64,000 bases of DNA from Denitrobaculum tricleocarpae (GTDB lineage Bacteria > Pseudomonadota > Alphaproteobacteria > Kiloniellales > Kiloniellaceae). Below are positions 28,330-36,369 of the stretch, piece by piece (within the stretch, counting starts at the first letter, position 1; every line of letters starts with the position of its first letter). The notes under the pieces were generated by a model, which was given only the letters and a program-made list of their open reading frames with translations, did not search any database and had not been told where the DNA came from. Made by a program: the position numbers and the translations under genes. The stretch spans positions 1 through 64,000 of the forward strand of contig NZ_ML660052.1 in assembly GCF_007004665.1 (NCBI RefSeq), in the 5' to 3' direction.

Positions 28330-29079
28330 CTATCTCCCCAGGTAACTCTCAATGACGCGCTCGTCGGCGCTGACACTGTCCAGGGAACCTTCCGCGAGGA
28401 CCGAACCTTCCGCCAGGACCGTGACCTTGACGTCCAGGTCGCGCACAAAGCTCATGTCGTGCTCGACCACAATGACGGAGTGGTTCTCGGCTATTTCGCG
28501 CAGCAGGCGTGCGGTCTCGACCGTCTCGGAATCCGTCATTCCCGCGACCGGTTCGTCGACCAGCAGGACCTTGGGATTCTGGGCCAGCAGCATGCCGATC
28601 TCCAGCCACTGCTTTTGCCCATGCGAGAGTGAATTGGCCATACGGTCCCGCAGGTGTGTCAGGCGGATGATCTCAAGCAGTTCATCGATCCGGGTCTTGT
28701 CTCTGGCGCTCGCGGACCAGAGAAAGGTCTCCAGGACGCCGCGCACACCGGAGAGCGCGAGCTGCAGATTGTCGGCGACAGTCTGATTTTCGAAGACCGT
28801 CGGTTTCTGGAATTTACGCCCGATGCCCAACTGCGCGATGTCGGCTTCGTCCAGCTTGGCCAGATCGACGGCGCCGTCGAAAAAGACTTCACCGCTGTCC
28901 GGTTTGGTCTTGCCTGTAATGACGTCCATCATGGTGGTTTTTCCGGCGCCGTTGGGGCCGATGATGGCGCGCATCTCGCCGGGTTCAATGTAGAGCGAGA
29001 GGTTGTTGAGCGCCTTGAAGCCATCGAAGCTGACGGTGATGCCGTCGAGATAGAGGACAGAAGAAGGCAGGTCGCTCAT
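28330..29079 (-). CDS. urtD: Urea ABC transporter ATP-binding protein UrtD
   Basis: 249 residues, LivG type. Walker A is IGPNGAGKTTMMDVITGKTK (about 40), the signature is LSHGQKQWLEIGMLL, and Walker B is VLLVDEPVAGMTDSET, all typical of UrtD. The LSHGQ signature, with His in place of Gly, is usual for this subfamily. It overlaps urtC by 4 nt. Confidence 0.94.
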   Translation of the reverse strand: MSDLPSSVLYLDGITVSFDGFKALNNLSLYIEPGEMRAIIGPNGAGKTTMMDVITGKTKPDSGEVFFDGAVDLAKLDEADIAQLGIGRKFQKPTVFENQTVADNLQLALSGVRGVLETFLWSASARDKTRIDELLEIIRLTHLRDRMANSLSHGQKQWLEIGMLLAQNPKVLLVDEPVAGMTDSETVETARLLREIAENHSVIVVEHDMSFVRDLDVKVTVLAEGSVLAEGSLDSVSADERVIESYLGR

Positions 29080-30224
29080 TGGGCGGGCCCCTCGTTTGCG
29101 ACCGTTGCCGTGCCAGGGGCACTTTTGCGGTCTTTGAAGCCTTGCCAGCGTGCGATCAGGAAACCCGCGATTCCCTTGGGCAGGAAGAGCGTGACGGCGA
29201 CAAAGAGTCCGCCGAGCGCGAAGAGCCAGAACTCGGGCAATTCGCCGGTAAACCAGGTTTTCGCGTAGCTGATCAGCACCGCGCCCAACACCGCCCCGAT
29301 CAGGGTTCCGCGCCCGCCGACCGCGACCGCAATGACGATCTCGATGGAGTTGGCCGGGGCGAATTCGCCCGGATTGATAATGCCGACCTGCGGCACGTAG
29401 AGCGCCCCTGCGATCCCCGCCAGACAGGCGGAGACAACGAAAACCATCAGCTTGTAGTGCTCGACCCGGTAGCCCAGAAAGCGTGTGCGGCTCTCGGCAT
29501 CGCGGATGGCGGCCAGGACCATGCCAGCCCGCGATCGGGTGATCAGGCGGCAGAGGACGTACCCCAGTCCGACCGCGACGGCGGAGGCGGAAAAGAGCAC
29601 GGTGCGGGTCGTATCGCTTTGCAGGGAAAAGCCAAGAATGTCCTTGAAATCGGTCAGGCCGTTGTTGCCGCCAAAGCCCATCTCGTTGCGGAAGAAGGCC
29701 AGCATCAAGGCATAGGTCAGGGCCTGGGTGATTATCGAGAGGTAGACCCCGGTCACGCGCGAACGGAAGGCGAGCCAGCCGAAAACGAAAGCCAGGATGC
29801 CTGGTGCGAGCACCACCATGGCCAACGCGAAGCCAAAGCTGTCGAAGCCGTACCAGTACCAGGGCAGCTCCGACCAGTTCAGGAAGACCATGAAGTCGGG
29901 CAGCTCCGGATTGGCATAGACGCCACGGTCGCCGATCTGGCGCATGAGATACATGCCCATGGCATAACCGCCCAGCGCGAAAAAAGCGCCATGGCCGAGT
30001 GAGAGGATGCCACAGTAGCCCCAGACCAGATCCACCGAGAGAGCCAGCAGCCCGTAGCAGAGATATTTTCCCATCAGGGCGACGGCATAGCCGGGCACAT
30101 GAAGGGCGCTTTCCGGCGGGAGCAGCAAATGCAGGGCCGGGACCAGCAGAGCAATGAGGCCGAGGAGCCCCAGGAACCAGTAACTTCCCTTGTCGAGAGA
30201 ACGAAGCAGCATGCCTGTGATCAT
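29076..30224 (-). CDS. urtC: Urea ABC transporter permease UrtC
   Basis: 382 residues of the LivM type with about nine or ten hydrophobic helices. The GRGTLIGAVLGAVLIS block (about 305-320) and the LGHGAFFALGGYAMGMYLMR segment (about 75-95) are the family marks. With UrtB it forms the inner-membrane channel. Its ends overlap urtB and urtD by 4 nt each. Confidence 0.94.
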   Translation of the reverse strand: MITGMLLRSLDKGSYWFLGLLGLIALLVPALHLLLPPESALHVPGYAVALMGKYLCYGLLALSVDLVWGYCGILSLGHGAFFALGGYAMGMYLMRQIGDRGVYANPELPDFMVFLNWSELPWYWYGFDSFGFALAMVVLAPGILAFVFGWLAFRSRVTGVYLSIITQALTYALMLAFFRNEMGFGGNNGLTDFKDILGFSLQSDTTRTVLFSASAVAVGLGYVLCRLITRSRAGMVLAAIRDAESRTRFLGYRVEHYKLMVFVVSACLAGIAGALYVPQVGIINPGEFAPANSIEIVIAVAVGGRGTLIGAVLGAVLISYAKTWFTGELPEFWLFALGGLFVAVTLFLPKGIAGFLIARWQGFKDRKSAPGTATVANEGPAQ

Positions 30225-31837
30225 GCTTCCGCCCCCCGGCCCTTGAGGGCGAAGAGCCCTTTCGGCCGCTTTTGGATGAAGAGGATGATAAAGACCAGGA
30301 CCAGGATTTTCGCCAGCACAGCGCCGGAGTAAGGCTCCAGAAACTTGTTGGCGACCCCCAGGGTCATGGCGCCCACCAGCGTGCCCCAGAGATTTCCGAC
30401 TCCGCCGAAAACCACGACCATGAAACTGTCGATGATGTAGCTCTGACCCAGGTTCGGACCGACGTTATCGATCTGGCTGATGGCCACACCGGCAAGCCCG
30501 GCGATGCCCGAGCCCAGCCCGAAGGTCAGGGCATCGACCCACTTGGTGCGGATACCCATGGCGGCCGACATCTGCCGGTTCTGCACCACGGCACGCATCT
30601 GCAGACCAAAGCTGGTTTTGCGCATGGCGACGAAAAGCGCGGCGAAAACCACCAGGGTGAAGGCTATGATGCAGATCCGGTTGTAGGTGAGCGTCAGCTG
30701 GCCCAGTTCCAGCGAACCGGACATCCAGGAGGGATTGCCCACCAGCCGGTTGTTGGGGCCGAAGATGCTGCGCACCGCCTGTTGCAGAATCAGTGAGACG
30801 CCCCAGGTGGCGAGCAGGGTCTCCAGTGGCCGTCCGTAAAGGAAGCGGATAATGCCCCGCTCCATGGCGATCCCGATTAGAGCCGTGACTCCGAAAGCGA
30901 GGGGCAGCGCGATCAGCAGAGACCAGTCGAAGAGATCGGGCATTGAGGTGCGGATCACGTCCTGCACCACGAAGGTCACATAGGCACCGATCATGACCAT
31001 CTCGCCGTGGGCCATGTTGATGACGCCCATCACGCCGAAGGTAATGGCCAGGCCGATGGCGGCCAGCAGCAGGACCGATCCGAGACTGATGCCGTAAACG
31101 ACGTTCTGTGCTGTTGCCCAGAGCGCCAGGGCGCTTTGCATCTCGGCGATGGCCCGCTCGGCCCGTTCCGCAACTGCGCCGCTGTCATTGCTCACGACCT
31201 GGGTGAGCAGTGCGAGCGCGTCCTGATTGGCCTTGGGCGCAATGACGTCGATGGCGGCAAGCTTGTCGCTTTCCTCCGCGTCCGAGGCCAGAAGGGCGGC
31301 GGCGCGGGCGCGTTCCATCTCACGCTTAACCCTGCTGTCCGTTTCCTTGGCGATGGCGCCGTCGAGCAACTCGAGCGCGCTGGAATCGCGCGTGTTGAAA
31401 ATGCTGCGGGCCGCGGCAAGGCGCCGATTTCGGTCCGCACTGCCGAGGGTCAGCGTGCCCAGGGCTTTGCGGACCGCGGAGCGCATCCGGTTGTTGATTT
31501 TTACTCTTTTTAACGCCGACTTGGAAAAGTCGCCCGCTGTCTCGCCGTTAAATGCGAAGAGGTAAGAGCCTTCTTGGGCCGGATCGGGAAGGACGATGTG
31601 ACCATCGGCCTTGGTGATAAAAAGCTGCCTCTTAACGAGAGCGTCCAGGACTTCCGCTGCCCGTTCGTCCTGGGTTGCTGCGATGTCGTCGACGGCCTTG
31701 AGGCGGGCTTTAAAGCTTTTTTCCGCGAGCCCTGAGAGCGCGGTTTCCAGATCAGCCGCCTGCGCTGGCTGAGAAGTGTTCGAGGTGAAGATCAGCGCGC
31801 AAAGAAGCGGGATCAAGAGGAATCGCAGGCAATACAT
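30221..31837 (-). CDS. urtB: Urea ABC transporter permease UrtB with periplasmic N-terminal domain
   Basis: 538 residues. A signal sequence (MYCLRFLLIPLLCALIF) and an Ala/Glu-rich helical region of about 200 residues precede the LivH-type permease (from about 240), with INMAHGEMVMIGAYVTFVVQ and GLGSGIAGLAGVAISQ. A long extracytoplasmic N-terminus is a known feature of many proteobacterial UrtB proteins. It is separated from urtA by a 99-bp gap that contains a hairpin. Confidence 0.93.
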   Translation of the reverse strand: MYCLRFLLIPLLCALIFTSNTSQPAQAADLETALSGLAEKSFKARLKAVDDIAATQDERAAEVLDALVKRQLFITKADGHIVLPDPAQEGSYLFAFNGETAGDFSKSALKRVKINNRMRSAVRKALGTLTLGSADRNRRLAAARSIFNTRDSSALELLDGAIAKETDSRVKREMERARAAALLASDAEESDKLAAIDVIAPKANQDALALLTQVVSNDSGAVAERAERAIAEMQSALALWATAQNVVYGISLGSVLLLAAIGLAITFGVMGVINMAHGEMVMIGAYVTFVVQDVIRTSMPDLFDWSLLIALPLAFGVTALIGIAMERGIIRFLYGRPLETLLATWGVSLILQQAVRSIFGPNNRLVGNPSWMSGSLELGQLTLTYNRICIIAFTLVVFAALFVAMRKTSFGLQMRAVVQNRQMSAAMGIRTKWVDALTFGLGSGIAGLAGVAISQIDNVGPNLGQSYIIDSFMVVVFGGVGNLWGTLVGAMTLGVANKFLEPYSGAVLAKILVLVFIILFIQKRPKGLFALKGRGAEA

Positions 31838-31882
31838 TGAAACGAATATCCGGGGCTGCTGTTGGCTGAGAGAGCGAAGTGT

Positions 31883-31918
31883 GGGGACAGCTCACACCCT
31901 GTGGTGCAAGCTGTCCCC
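31883..31918 (-). other. Intercistronic hairpin between urtA and urtB
   Basis: GGGGACAGCT (31883-31892) and AGCTGTCCCC (31909-31918) form a perfect 10-bp stem. On the coding (minus) strand no T run follows, so it is more likely a 3' stabiliser or processing site for urtA mRNA than a full terminator. That would let the binding protein be made in excess. Confidence 0.6.
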
Positions 31919-31936
31919 CTATTTATTTGCGCCTCT

Positions 31937-33241
31937 TTAGCTGCCGCTGCCGCCGCACTTGCCGGTTTTGGTGTTGAAGTTTCCGCAGGCCAGGGGCTTG
32001 CGCCAGTCGGAAATCAGGTCCGCGGAACCGGCCAGGTAATCGGACCAGGCATCGCCGACGACCATGCCGGGGGTCTCCCAGACGATTTCGAACTGCCCGT
32101 CTTCCTGGATCTCGCCGATCAGAACCGGCTTGGTGATGTGGTGGTTCGGCATCATGGCCGAATAACCGCCCGAGAGGTTCGGCGCGGTCACGCCGATGAT
32201 GGCGTCGCCGACCGCATCAGGGTCGGTCGTGCCGGCCTTTTCAACCGCGGCGGCCCACATGTTGAAGCCGATGAAGTGCGCTTCCATGGGGTCGTTGGTG
32301 ACGCGCTTTTCATCGCCGATGAAGGCTTTCCATTCTTCGACGAAGCTCTCGTTTATTTCGGCCTCGACGCTCTGGAAGTAGTTCCAGGCCGCCAGATGCC
32401 CGACCAGCGGCGTGGTGTCCAGACCGGCGAGTTCTTCCTCACCGACCGAGAAAGCCACGACGGGAATATCTTCGGCGGCAATGCCCTGGTTGCCGAGTTC
32501 TTTGTAGAAAGGCACGTTGGCGTCGCCGTTGATGGTGGAAACCACGGCGGTTTTCTTACCGGCGGAGCCGAACTTCTTGATGTCCGAGACGATCGTCTGC
32601 CAGTCGGAGTGCCCGAAAGGCGTGTAGTTGATCATGATGTCTTCGTCGGCGACACCTTTGGACTTCAGGTAAGATTCCAGGATCTTGTTGGTGGTGCGGG
32701 GATAGACGTAGTCAGTTCCCGCCAGCACCCAGCGCTTTACCTCGCCGCCTTCTTCGCTCATCAGATAGTCGACGGCGGGGATGGCCTGCTGGTTCGGCGC
32801 GGCACCGGTGTAGAAGACGTTCTTGGAGCTCTCCTCGCCCTCGTACTGAACCGGGTAGAACAGCAGGCTGTTGAGCTCTTCGAAGACCGGCAGAACGGAC
32901 TTGCGCGAGACAGAGGTCCAGGCCCCAAAGACAGCTGCGACCTTTTCCTTCTCGATCAGCTCACGGGCTTTTTCCGCAAAGAGTGGCCAATCCGAGGCCG
33001 GGTCCACCACAACGGCTTCCAGTTTCTTGCCGAGTAGTCCGCCCTTGGCGTTCTGCTGTTCGACCAGCATCAGCATAACGTCTTTCAGAGTGGTTTCCGA
33101 AATGGCCATGGTGCCGGAGAGGGAATGAAGAACGCCGACCTTGATGGTTTCTTCGGCGGAAACGACCGCGGAGCCGGACAGGAGGGCCGCGCTGACGACA
33201 GCGGCGCCGATCCCTTTCCGCAAGAAGTTGAGTTTAGACAT
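31937..33241 (-). CDS. urtA: Urea ABC transporter substrate-binding protein UrtA
   Basis: 434 residues with a signal peptide (MSKLNFLRKGIGAAVVSAAL to SAE). The mature part begins ETIKVGVLHSLSGTMAISET, the family signature, and includes FYPVQYEGEESSKNVFYTGA, typical of UrtA/AmiC-type periplasmic binding proteins. It ends with two cysteines near the C-terminus (CGNFNTKTGKCGG). ATG 33241 follows GGGAGAAG; an in-frame start at 33280 lies upstream without a good signal. It is the first gene of the urt-ure cluster. Confidence 0.95.
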   Translation of the reverse strand: MSKLNFLRKGIGAAVVSAALLSGSAVVSAEETIKVGVLHSLSGTMAISETTLKDVMLMLVEQQNAKGGLLGKKLEAVVVDPASDWPLFAEKARELIEKEKVAAVFGAWTSVSRKSVLPVFEELNSLLFYPVQYEGEESSKNVFYTGAAPNQQAIPAVDYLMSEEGGEVKRWVLAGTDYVYPRTTNKILESYLKSKGVADEDIMINYTPFGHSDWQTIVSDIKKFGSAGKKTAVVSTINGDANVPFYKELGNQGIAAEDIPVVAFSVGEEELAGLDTTPLVGHLAAWNYFQSVEAEINESFVEEWKAFIGDEKRVTNDPMEAHFIGFNMWAAAVEKAGTTDPDAVGDAIIGVTAPNLSGGYSAMMPNHHITKPVLIGEIQEDGQFEIVWETPGMVVGDAWSDYLAGSADLISDWRKPLACGNFNTKTGKCGGSGS

Positions 33242-33265
33242 GATGCTTCTCCCGTGCATTTTTTT

Positions 33266-33278
33266 GTTGCGTCGCAAC
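33266..33278. promoter_or_regulatory. Palindrome GTTGCG-T-CGCAAC in the urtA leader
   Basis: Perfect 6-bp arms around one base, 25 bp before the urtA start and overlapping the transcription start expected from the sigma-54 match. It could be an operator or a small 5' hairpin. Confidence 0.4.
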
Positions 33279-33285
33279 ATGTCAT

Positions 33286-33302
33286 TACAAGCGCCGTGCC
33301 AA
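33286..33302 (-). promoter_or_regulatory. Sigma-54-type promoter of the urt-ure cluster
   Basis: On the minus strand TGGCAC-GGCGC-TTGT fits the -24/-12 consensus TGGCAC-N5-TTGC at all but the last base, with the exact 5-bp spacer and the G after TGGCAC. The start point would be near 33275, about 35 nt before the urtA ATG. Sigma-54 and NtrC control of urea use is well known. No clear NtrC enhancer was found. Confidence 0.65.
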
Positions 33303-33399
33303 GACTCCGCCGCCGGGAGATAAAGTGATTAATGCTTTGTAAAGAATTGGAAAAGTTGCGGAGGCGCATTTCCTTTTCTTTCAGGGGATGCAGAAAATC

Positions 33400-33443
33400 G
33401 CCTAAAAATTATGCGAGATGTTCGTTCAGCATAAAAATTAGGC
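33400..33443. promoter_or_regulatory. Inverted repeat between urtA and the LysR gene
   Basis: GCCTAAAAATTATGC (33400-33414) and GCATAAAAATTAGGC (33429-33443) are reverse complements at 12 of 15 positions. They also share the direct repeat TAAAAATTA at a 29-bp step. It is a candidate binding site for the LysR regulator that starts at about 33549. Confidence 0.5.
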
Positions 33444-33548
33444 ATATGAGCATCAGATTTCGAGGCTGATCGAATCAAGAACGCGCTCTGACCGATTTGG
33501 CGCCCCTGACGGGTTAAGGTGTATTTACGGCTATCGTTAGTTCGGCTA

Positions 33549-34607
33549 ATGATCGATACGCTGGCCGCTCCGCTTGACCGGCAACAGGTCTGTCTCTTCA
33601 GGGAACTTGCTTTGGCTCAGGAAAACCCTCTCGACCTCTCGGTTCGTGCCCTGCGCGTCCTGGTCGCTGTCGATGAAGCCGGGTCCATGGCAAGGGCGGC
33701 CGAGCGGCTGGGTGCCAGCCCGGCGGCGGTCTCTCAGCAGATCTCGAACCTGGAAGCCTTTGCGCGAACCACGCTTCTGGATCGCGGTGAGCGGCCGATC
33801 CGCCCGACGCCCGCCGGGGCACTTTTGCTGAGCCATGCCCGTAAGGTGCTGTTGTCGATCGCCGAGGCGCAGGCGCAGATGATGGAGCTCAATCTTTCGT
33901 CCCTGCCGCAACTTCGCTTCGCGGTGATCGACGACTTCGATGCGTCGGTGACACCCCATCTGATCGGTGCCCTGCACGAAACCTATCCCAAGACCGTCCT
34001 GAGTGCGGTCTCCGGCCGGTCCGACAGCATGACCGAGGTCTTTGTCCGGCGCGAGGCGGACATCGCGATCACCGGCCTGCCGCCGGACGACCCCTCGATC
34101 TACGACGTCTTTCCCTTACTGCAGGAGACCTTCGCGGTCGTTGCCGCCCGGGGCGCTCTGAGCCCTGATATGCCGCTCCGGCCCCAGCTGGAGCGGTTGC
34201 CCTTTGTGCATCACGACGAGAAGATGCCGATCGGCCGTCTCGTCGAGCAGCATCTGCGGCGGCATCGCTTTTCCGCCGAAAGACGTTTTTCTTTTGAGGC
34301 CTCCCGCTCGATCCTGGCCATGGTCGCGATGGTCGGCGGCTGGAGTCTCGGGACCCCGCTGAACATCCTCGACAGTGCGCGTTTCGAAGCCGGAACCGAG
34401 GTGATCCAGTCTCCCTTCACCCGTCTCACCCGCAAGGTTTACCTGGTCGCCCGGCGCGGCGAGCTGGGGACCTTGCCCGGACGGGTTGCCGATCTGATAC
34501 GGAACTTCCTGGGTGACAGCGTCACACCGCAGGTGCGGCGGCTCTCGGGGTCCGGTGACGCGCTTTTCGAGGTCCTGTCAGATACGGATACCGCACTTCA
34601 CGGTTAG
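33549..34607 (+). CDS. LysR-family transcriptional regulator (LTTR 3)
   Basis: About 352 residues, longer than most LTTRs because of a roughly 28-residue leader before the helix-turn-helix (LSVRALRVLVAVDEAGSMAR, then SPAAVSQQISNLEAF). An effector domain follows. The start is uncertain: ATG 33549 lacks a clear Shine-Dalgarno, and GTG 33519 is also possible. It is divergent from urtA and convergent with the MttB-family gene, whose stop it overlaps by 4 nt. It could regulate either neighbour; the methylated-amine genes seem the better guess. Confidence 0.85.
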   Translation: MIDTLAAPLDRQQVCLFRELALAQENPLDLSVRALRVLVAVDEAGSMARAAERLGASPAAVSQQISNLEAFARTTLLDRGERPIRPTPAGALLLSHARKVLLSIAEAQAQMMELNLSSLPQLRFAVIDDFDASVTPHLIGALHETYPKTVLSAVSGRSDSMTEVFVRREADIAITGLPPDDPSIYDVFPLLQETFAVVAARGALSPDMPLRPQLERLPFVHHDEKMPIGRLVEQHLRRHRFSAERRFSFEASRSILAMVAMVGGWSLGTPLNILDSARFEAGTEVIQSPFTRLTRKVYLVARRGELGTLPGRVADLIRNFLGDSVTPQVRRLSGSGDALFEVLSDTDTALHG

Positions 34608-36175
34608 CTGCCGCCGGATCTCATGCAGCCGCGCGGCAGCAGAATGTTGAAGCGTTCTCTGATGATTTTATCGACCTCCGGCTCGATATAGTCCGGATAG
34701 TGGCTCGCCAGGATCTCATCCGCGCGGGTCCTGGCGCGGGTCCATAGGTCGGTCGCGCCGGCTTCCTCCCAGGTGCGGGGCTCGTTCCGGTCGGCAAGCG
34801 CGGGATAGAAGTAATCGCGCTGCATGGCGTCCATGGTTTGCGCCGCGCCCAGGAAGTGGCCTTCGCCGGTCACGGCTTCGCGAATGGTCTCGAAGCCCAG
34901 AGTCTCTTCGTTCACTTCGATACCGCGGATCGCCCGATGCACGTGGCTGAGCATCTCATCGTCGGCCACGAAGGCTTCAAAGGATGCGCCAAGCAGGCTG
35001 GCCATCATGCCGGAGGACTCGTAGATCATGTTGGCGCCGCCCAGGCCCGCGGCGAGCGCGGAGATCCCTTTTTCCATCCCCATCTGGGCATCGACGGCCT
35101 TGGCGTCCGACATGGAGGACGCAACGCCGCTGGGCAGACCCAGGTGATTGCTGATCTGTCCGGAAGCTGCGTTCATGATGCTGATCTCGCCGCCACCGCC
35201 GCAAAAGGCGCCGGTCCTGAGGTCGATGACCAGGGGCCAGTTGGAAAAGATCATCGGATAGCCCGGCGCGAAGAGGTTGACCATCACCAGGGCGGCCAGC
35301 GTCTCCGCAGTCGATTGCACCAGAAAGCCGGCGGGGGTGGCCGGCGCGGTTGCGCCTGACATGGCGGCCACGATGTTGTTGATCGGGACACCCAGACGGA
35401 TGCACTCCAGGGCGACGCCGACCGCATCCTCGCCGTAGCGCAAGGGAGAGATCACCGGGCTGATATGCGCTTTGCAGAAAGGCCGCTCTCTAAACCGGCC
35501 TTCACCGCCGAGGGCAAGATCGAACATTTCAATCACCGGCGCGACGTACTCCGGCAGGGTAAAGGAGGTGCCGACCGGCTTTGTCGTGCCCGCAAGCAGG
35601 GCGTAGGCGGTATTGATATCAAGATCGAAGTTGTCAGGGATATCGGTCGCCACACAGCAGCGGGTGAACCAGCTCACGTTGGGCAGGGTATCGACTAAAC
35701 GCGTGAAGTCATAGAGATCCGCCAGGGTCGAGGGCCGGTAGAGGCCGCTCTTCCGGTCCAGGGTCTGTACCGCGGCGCCGCCCGTGCCGAAGTAGACCTT
35801 GTCACCGCCGACCTCGAAGTCATGTCTCGGGTCGCGGCCATAATAGATAAGGCTTGTGGCCGCGCCTGCAATGATGTCTTCGACCATGGAACGCGGATAG
35901 CAAAGGCGGCCAAGGTCGTTGAGACGTGCGCCCCCGGCCAGCGCCATTTCCTGCACCATCGGCGGGACTTCGCTCATCCCGATTTCTTCGAGAACGCGGA
36001 AAGCTTCGTTGCAGATCGTATTCAGTTTGGCATCCGAAAGCGGGCGATAGGCACCGCCGCGCTGGCCGGGTGTGCAGGGATCGACTTCGACTTCGGGGGC
36101 CAGGCGTGCCGCCTTGCGTGCTGCGCGGCCACCACCGCGCCGGCCGATCCGCGTTTCTTCCGACGTCATCTCCAT
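34604..36175 (-). CDS. MttB-superfamily methyltransferase without pyrrolysine
   Basis: 523 residues. It matches the trimethylamine methyltransferase family across its length: PLSDAKLNTICNEAFRVLEE near residue 45, YYGRDPRHDFEVGGDKVYFG (about 110), SGATAPATPAGFLVQSTAET (about 275), GGGGEISIMNAASGQISNHL. The frame has no internal amber codon, so it is a non-Pyl member; such proteins demethylate glycine betaine or related compounds onto a corrinoid protein. No corrinoid protein gene is visible nearby. A basic Arg/Ala-rich leader starts it. It is divergent from the DMGDH-like gene. Confidence 0.87.
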   Translation of the reverse strand: MEMTSEETRIGRRGGGRAARKAARLAPEVEVDPCTPGQRGGAYRPLSDAKLNTICNEAFRVLEEIGMSEVPPMVQEMALAGGARLNDLGRLCYPRSMVEDIIAGAATSLIYYGRDPRHDFEVGGDKVYFGTGGAAVQTLDRKSGLYRPSTLADLYDFTRLVDTLPNVSWFTRCCVATDIPDNFDLDINTAYALLAGTTKPVGTSFTLPEYVAPVIEMFDLALGGEGRFRERPFCKAHISPVISPLRYGEDAVGVALECIRLGVPINNIVAAMSGATAPATPAGFLVQSTAETLAALVMVNLFAPGYPMIFSNWPLVIDLRTGAFCGGGGEISIMNAASGQISNHLGLPSGVASSMSDAKAVDAQMGMEKGISALAAGLGGANMIYESSGMMASLLGASFEAFVADDEMLSHVHRAIRGIEVNEETLGFETIREAVTGEGHFLGAAQTMDAMQRDYFYPALADRNEPRTWEEAGATDLWTRARTRADEILASHYPDYIEPEVDKIIRERFNILLPRGCMRSGGS

Positions 36176-36233
36176 TCACTCCCGCCTGTCCGGATTCAGT
36201 CTGCCCGATCTTGAGGCTCCCCGCCTAAGACTG

Positions 36234-36247
36234 CGAAGGCGCTTCAG
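36234..36247. promoter_or_regulatory. Weak LacI-operator-like sequence in the mttB/DMGDH divergent region
   Basis: CGAAGGCGCTTCAG matches the 14-bp palindrome at 40042 in 9 of 14 positions and keeps the central GCGC. This is weak and may be chance. Confidence 0.2.
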
Positions 36248-36369
36248 GAAAACCGAAGACTGTCCCGCCATCTGCCTTAACTTGGATTTTGACCGTGAAA
36301 TCTCTTGCCGGCTTTGCGCATGCTGGCGGGGTGCAAGGAAGTCAATGGTTATGAGTTAAGAGAGCAGGC

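Noticed and set aside
34604-36175. MttB-family gene as a pyrrolysine protein
   Set aside because: The frame is open for 523 codons with no internal TAG and ends at a normal stop.
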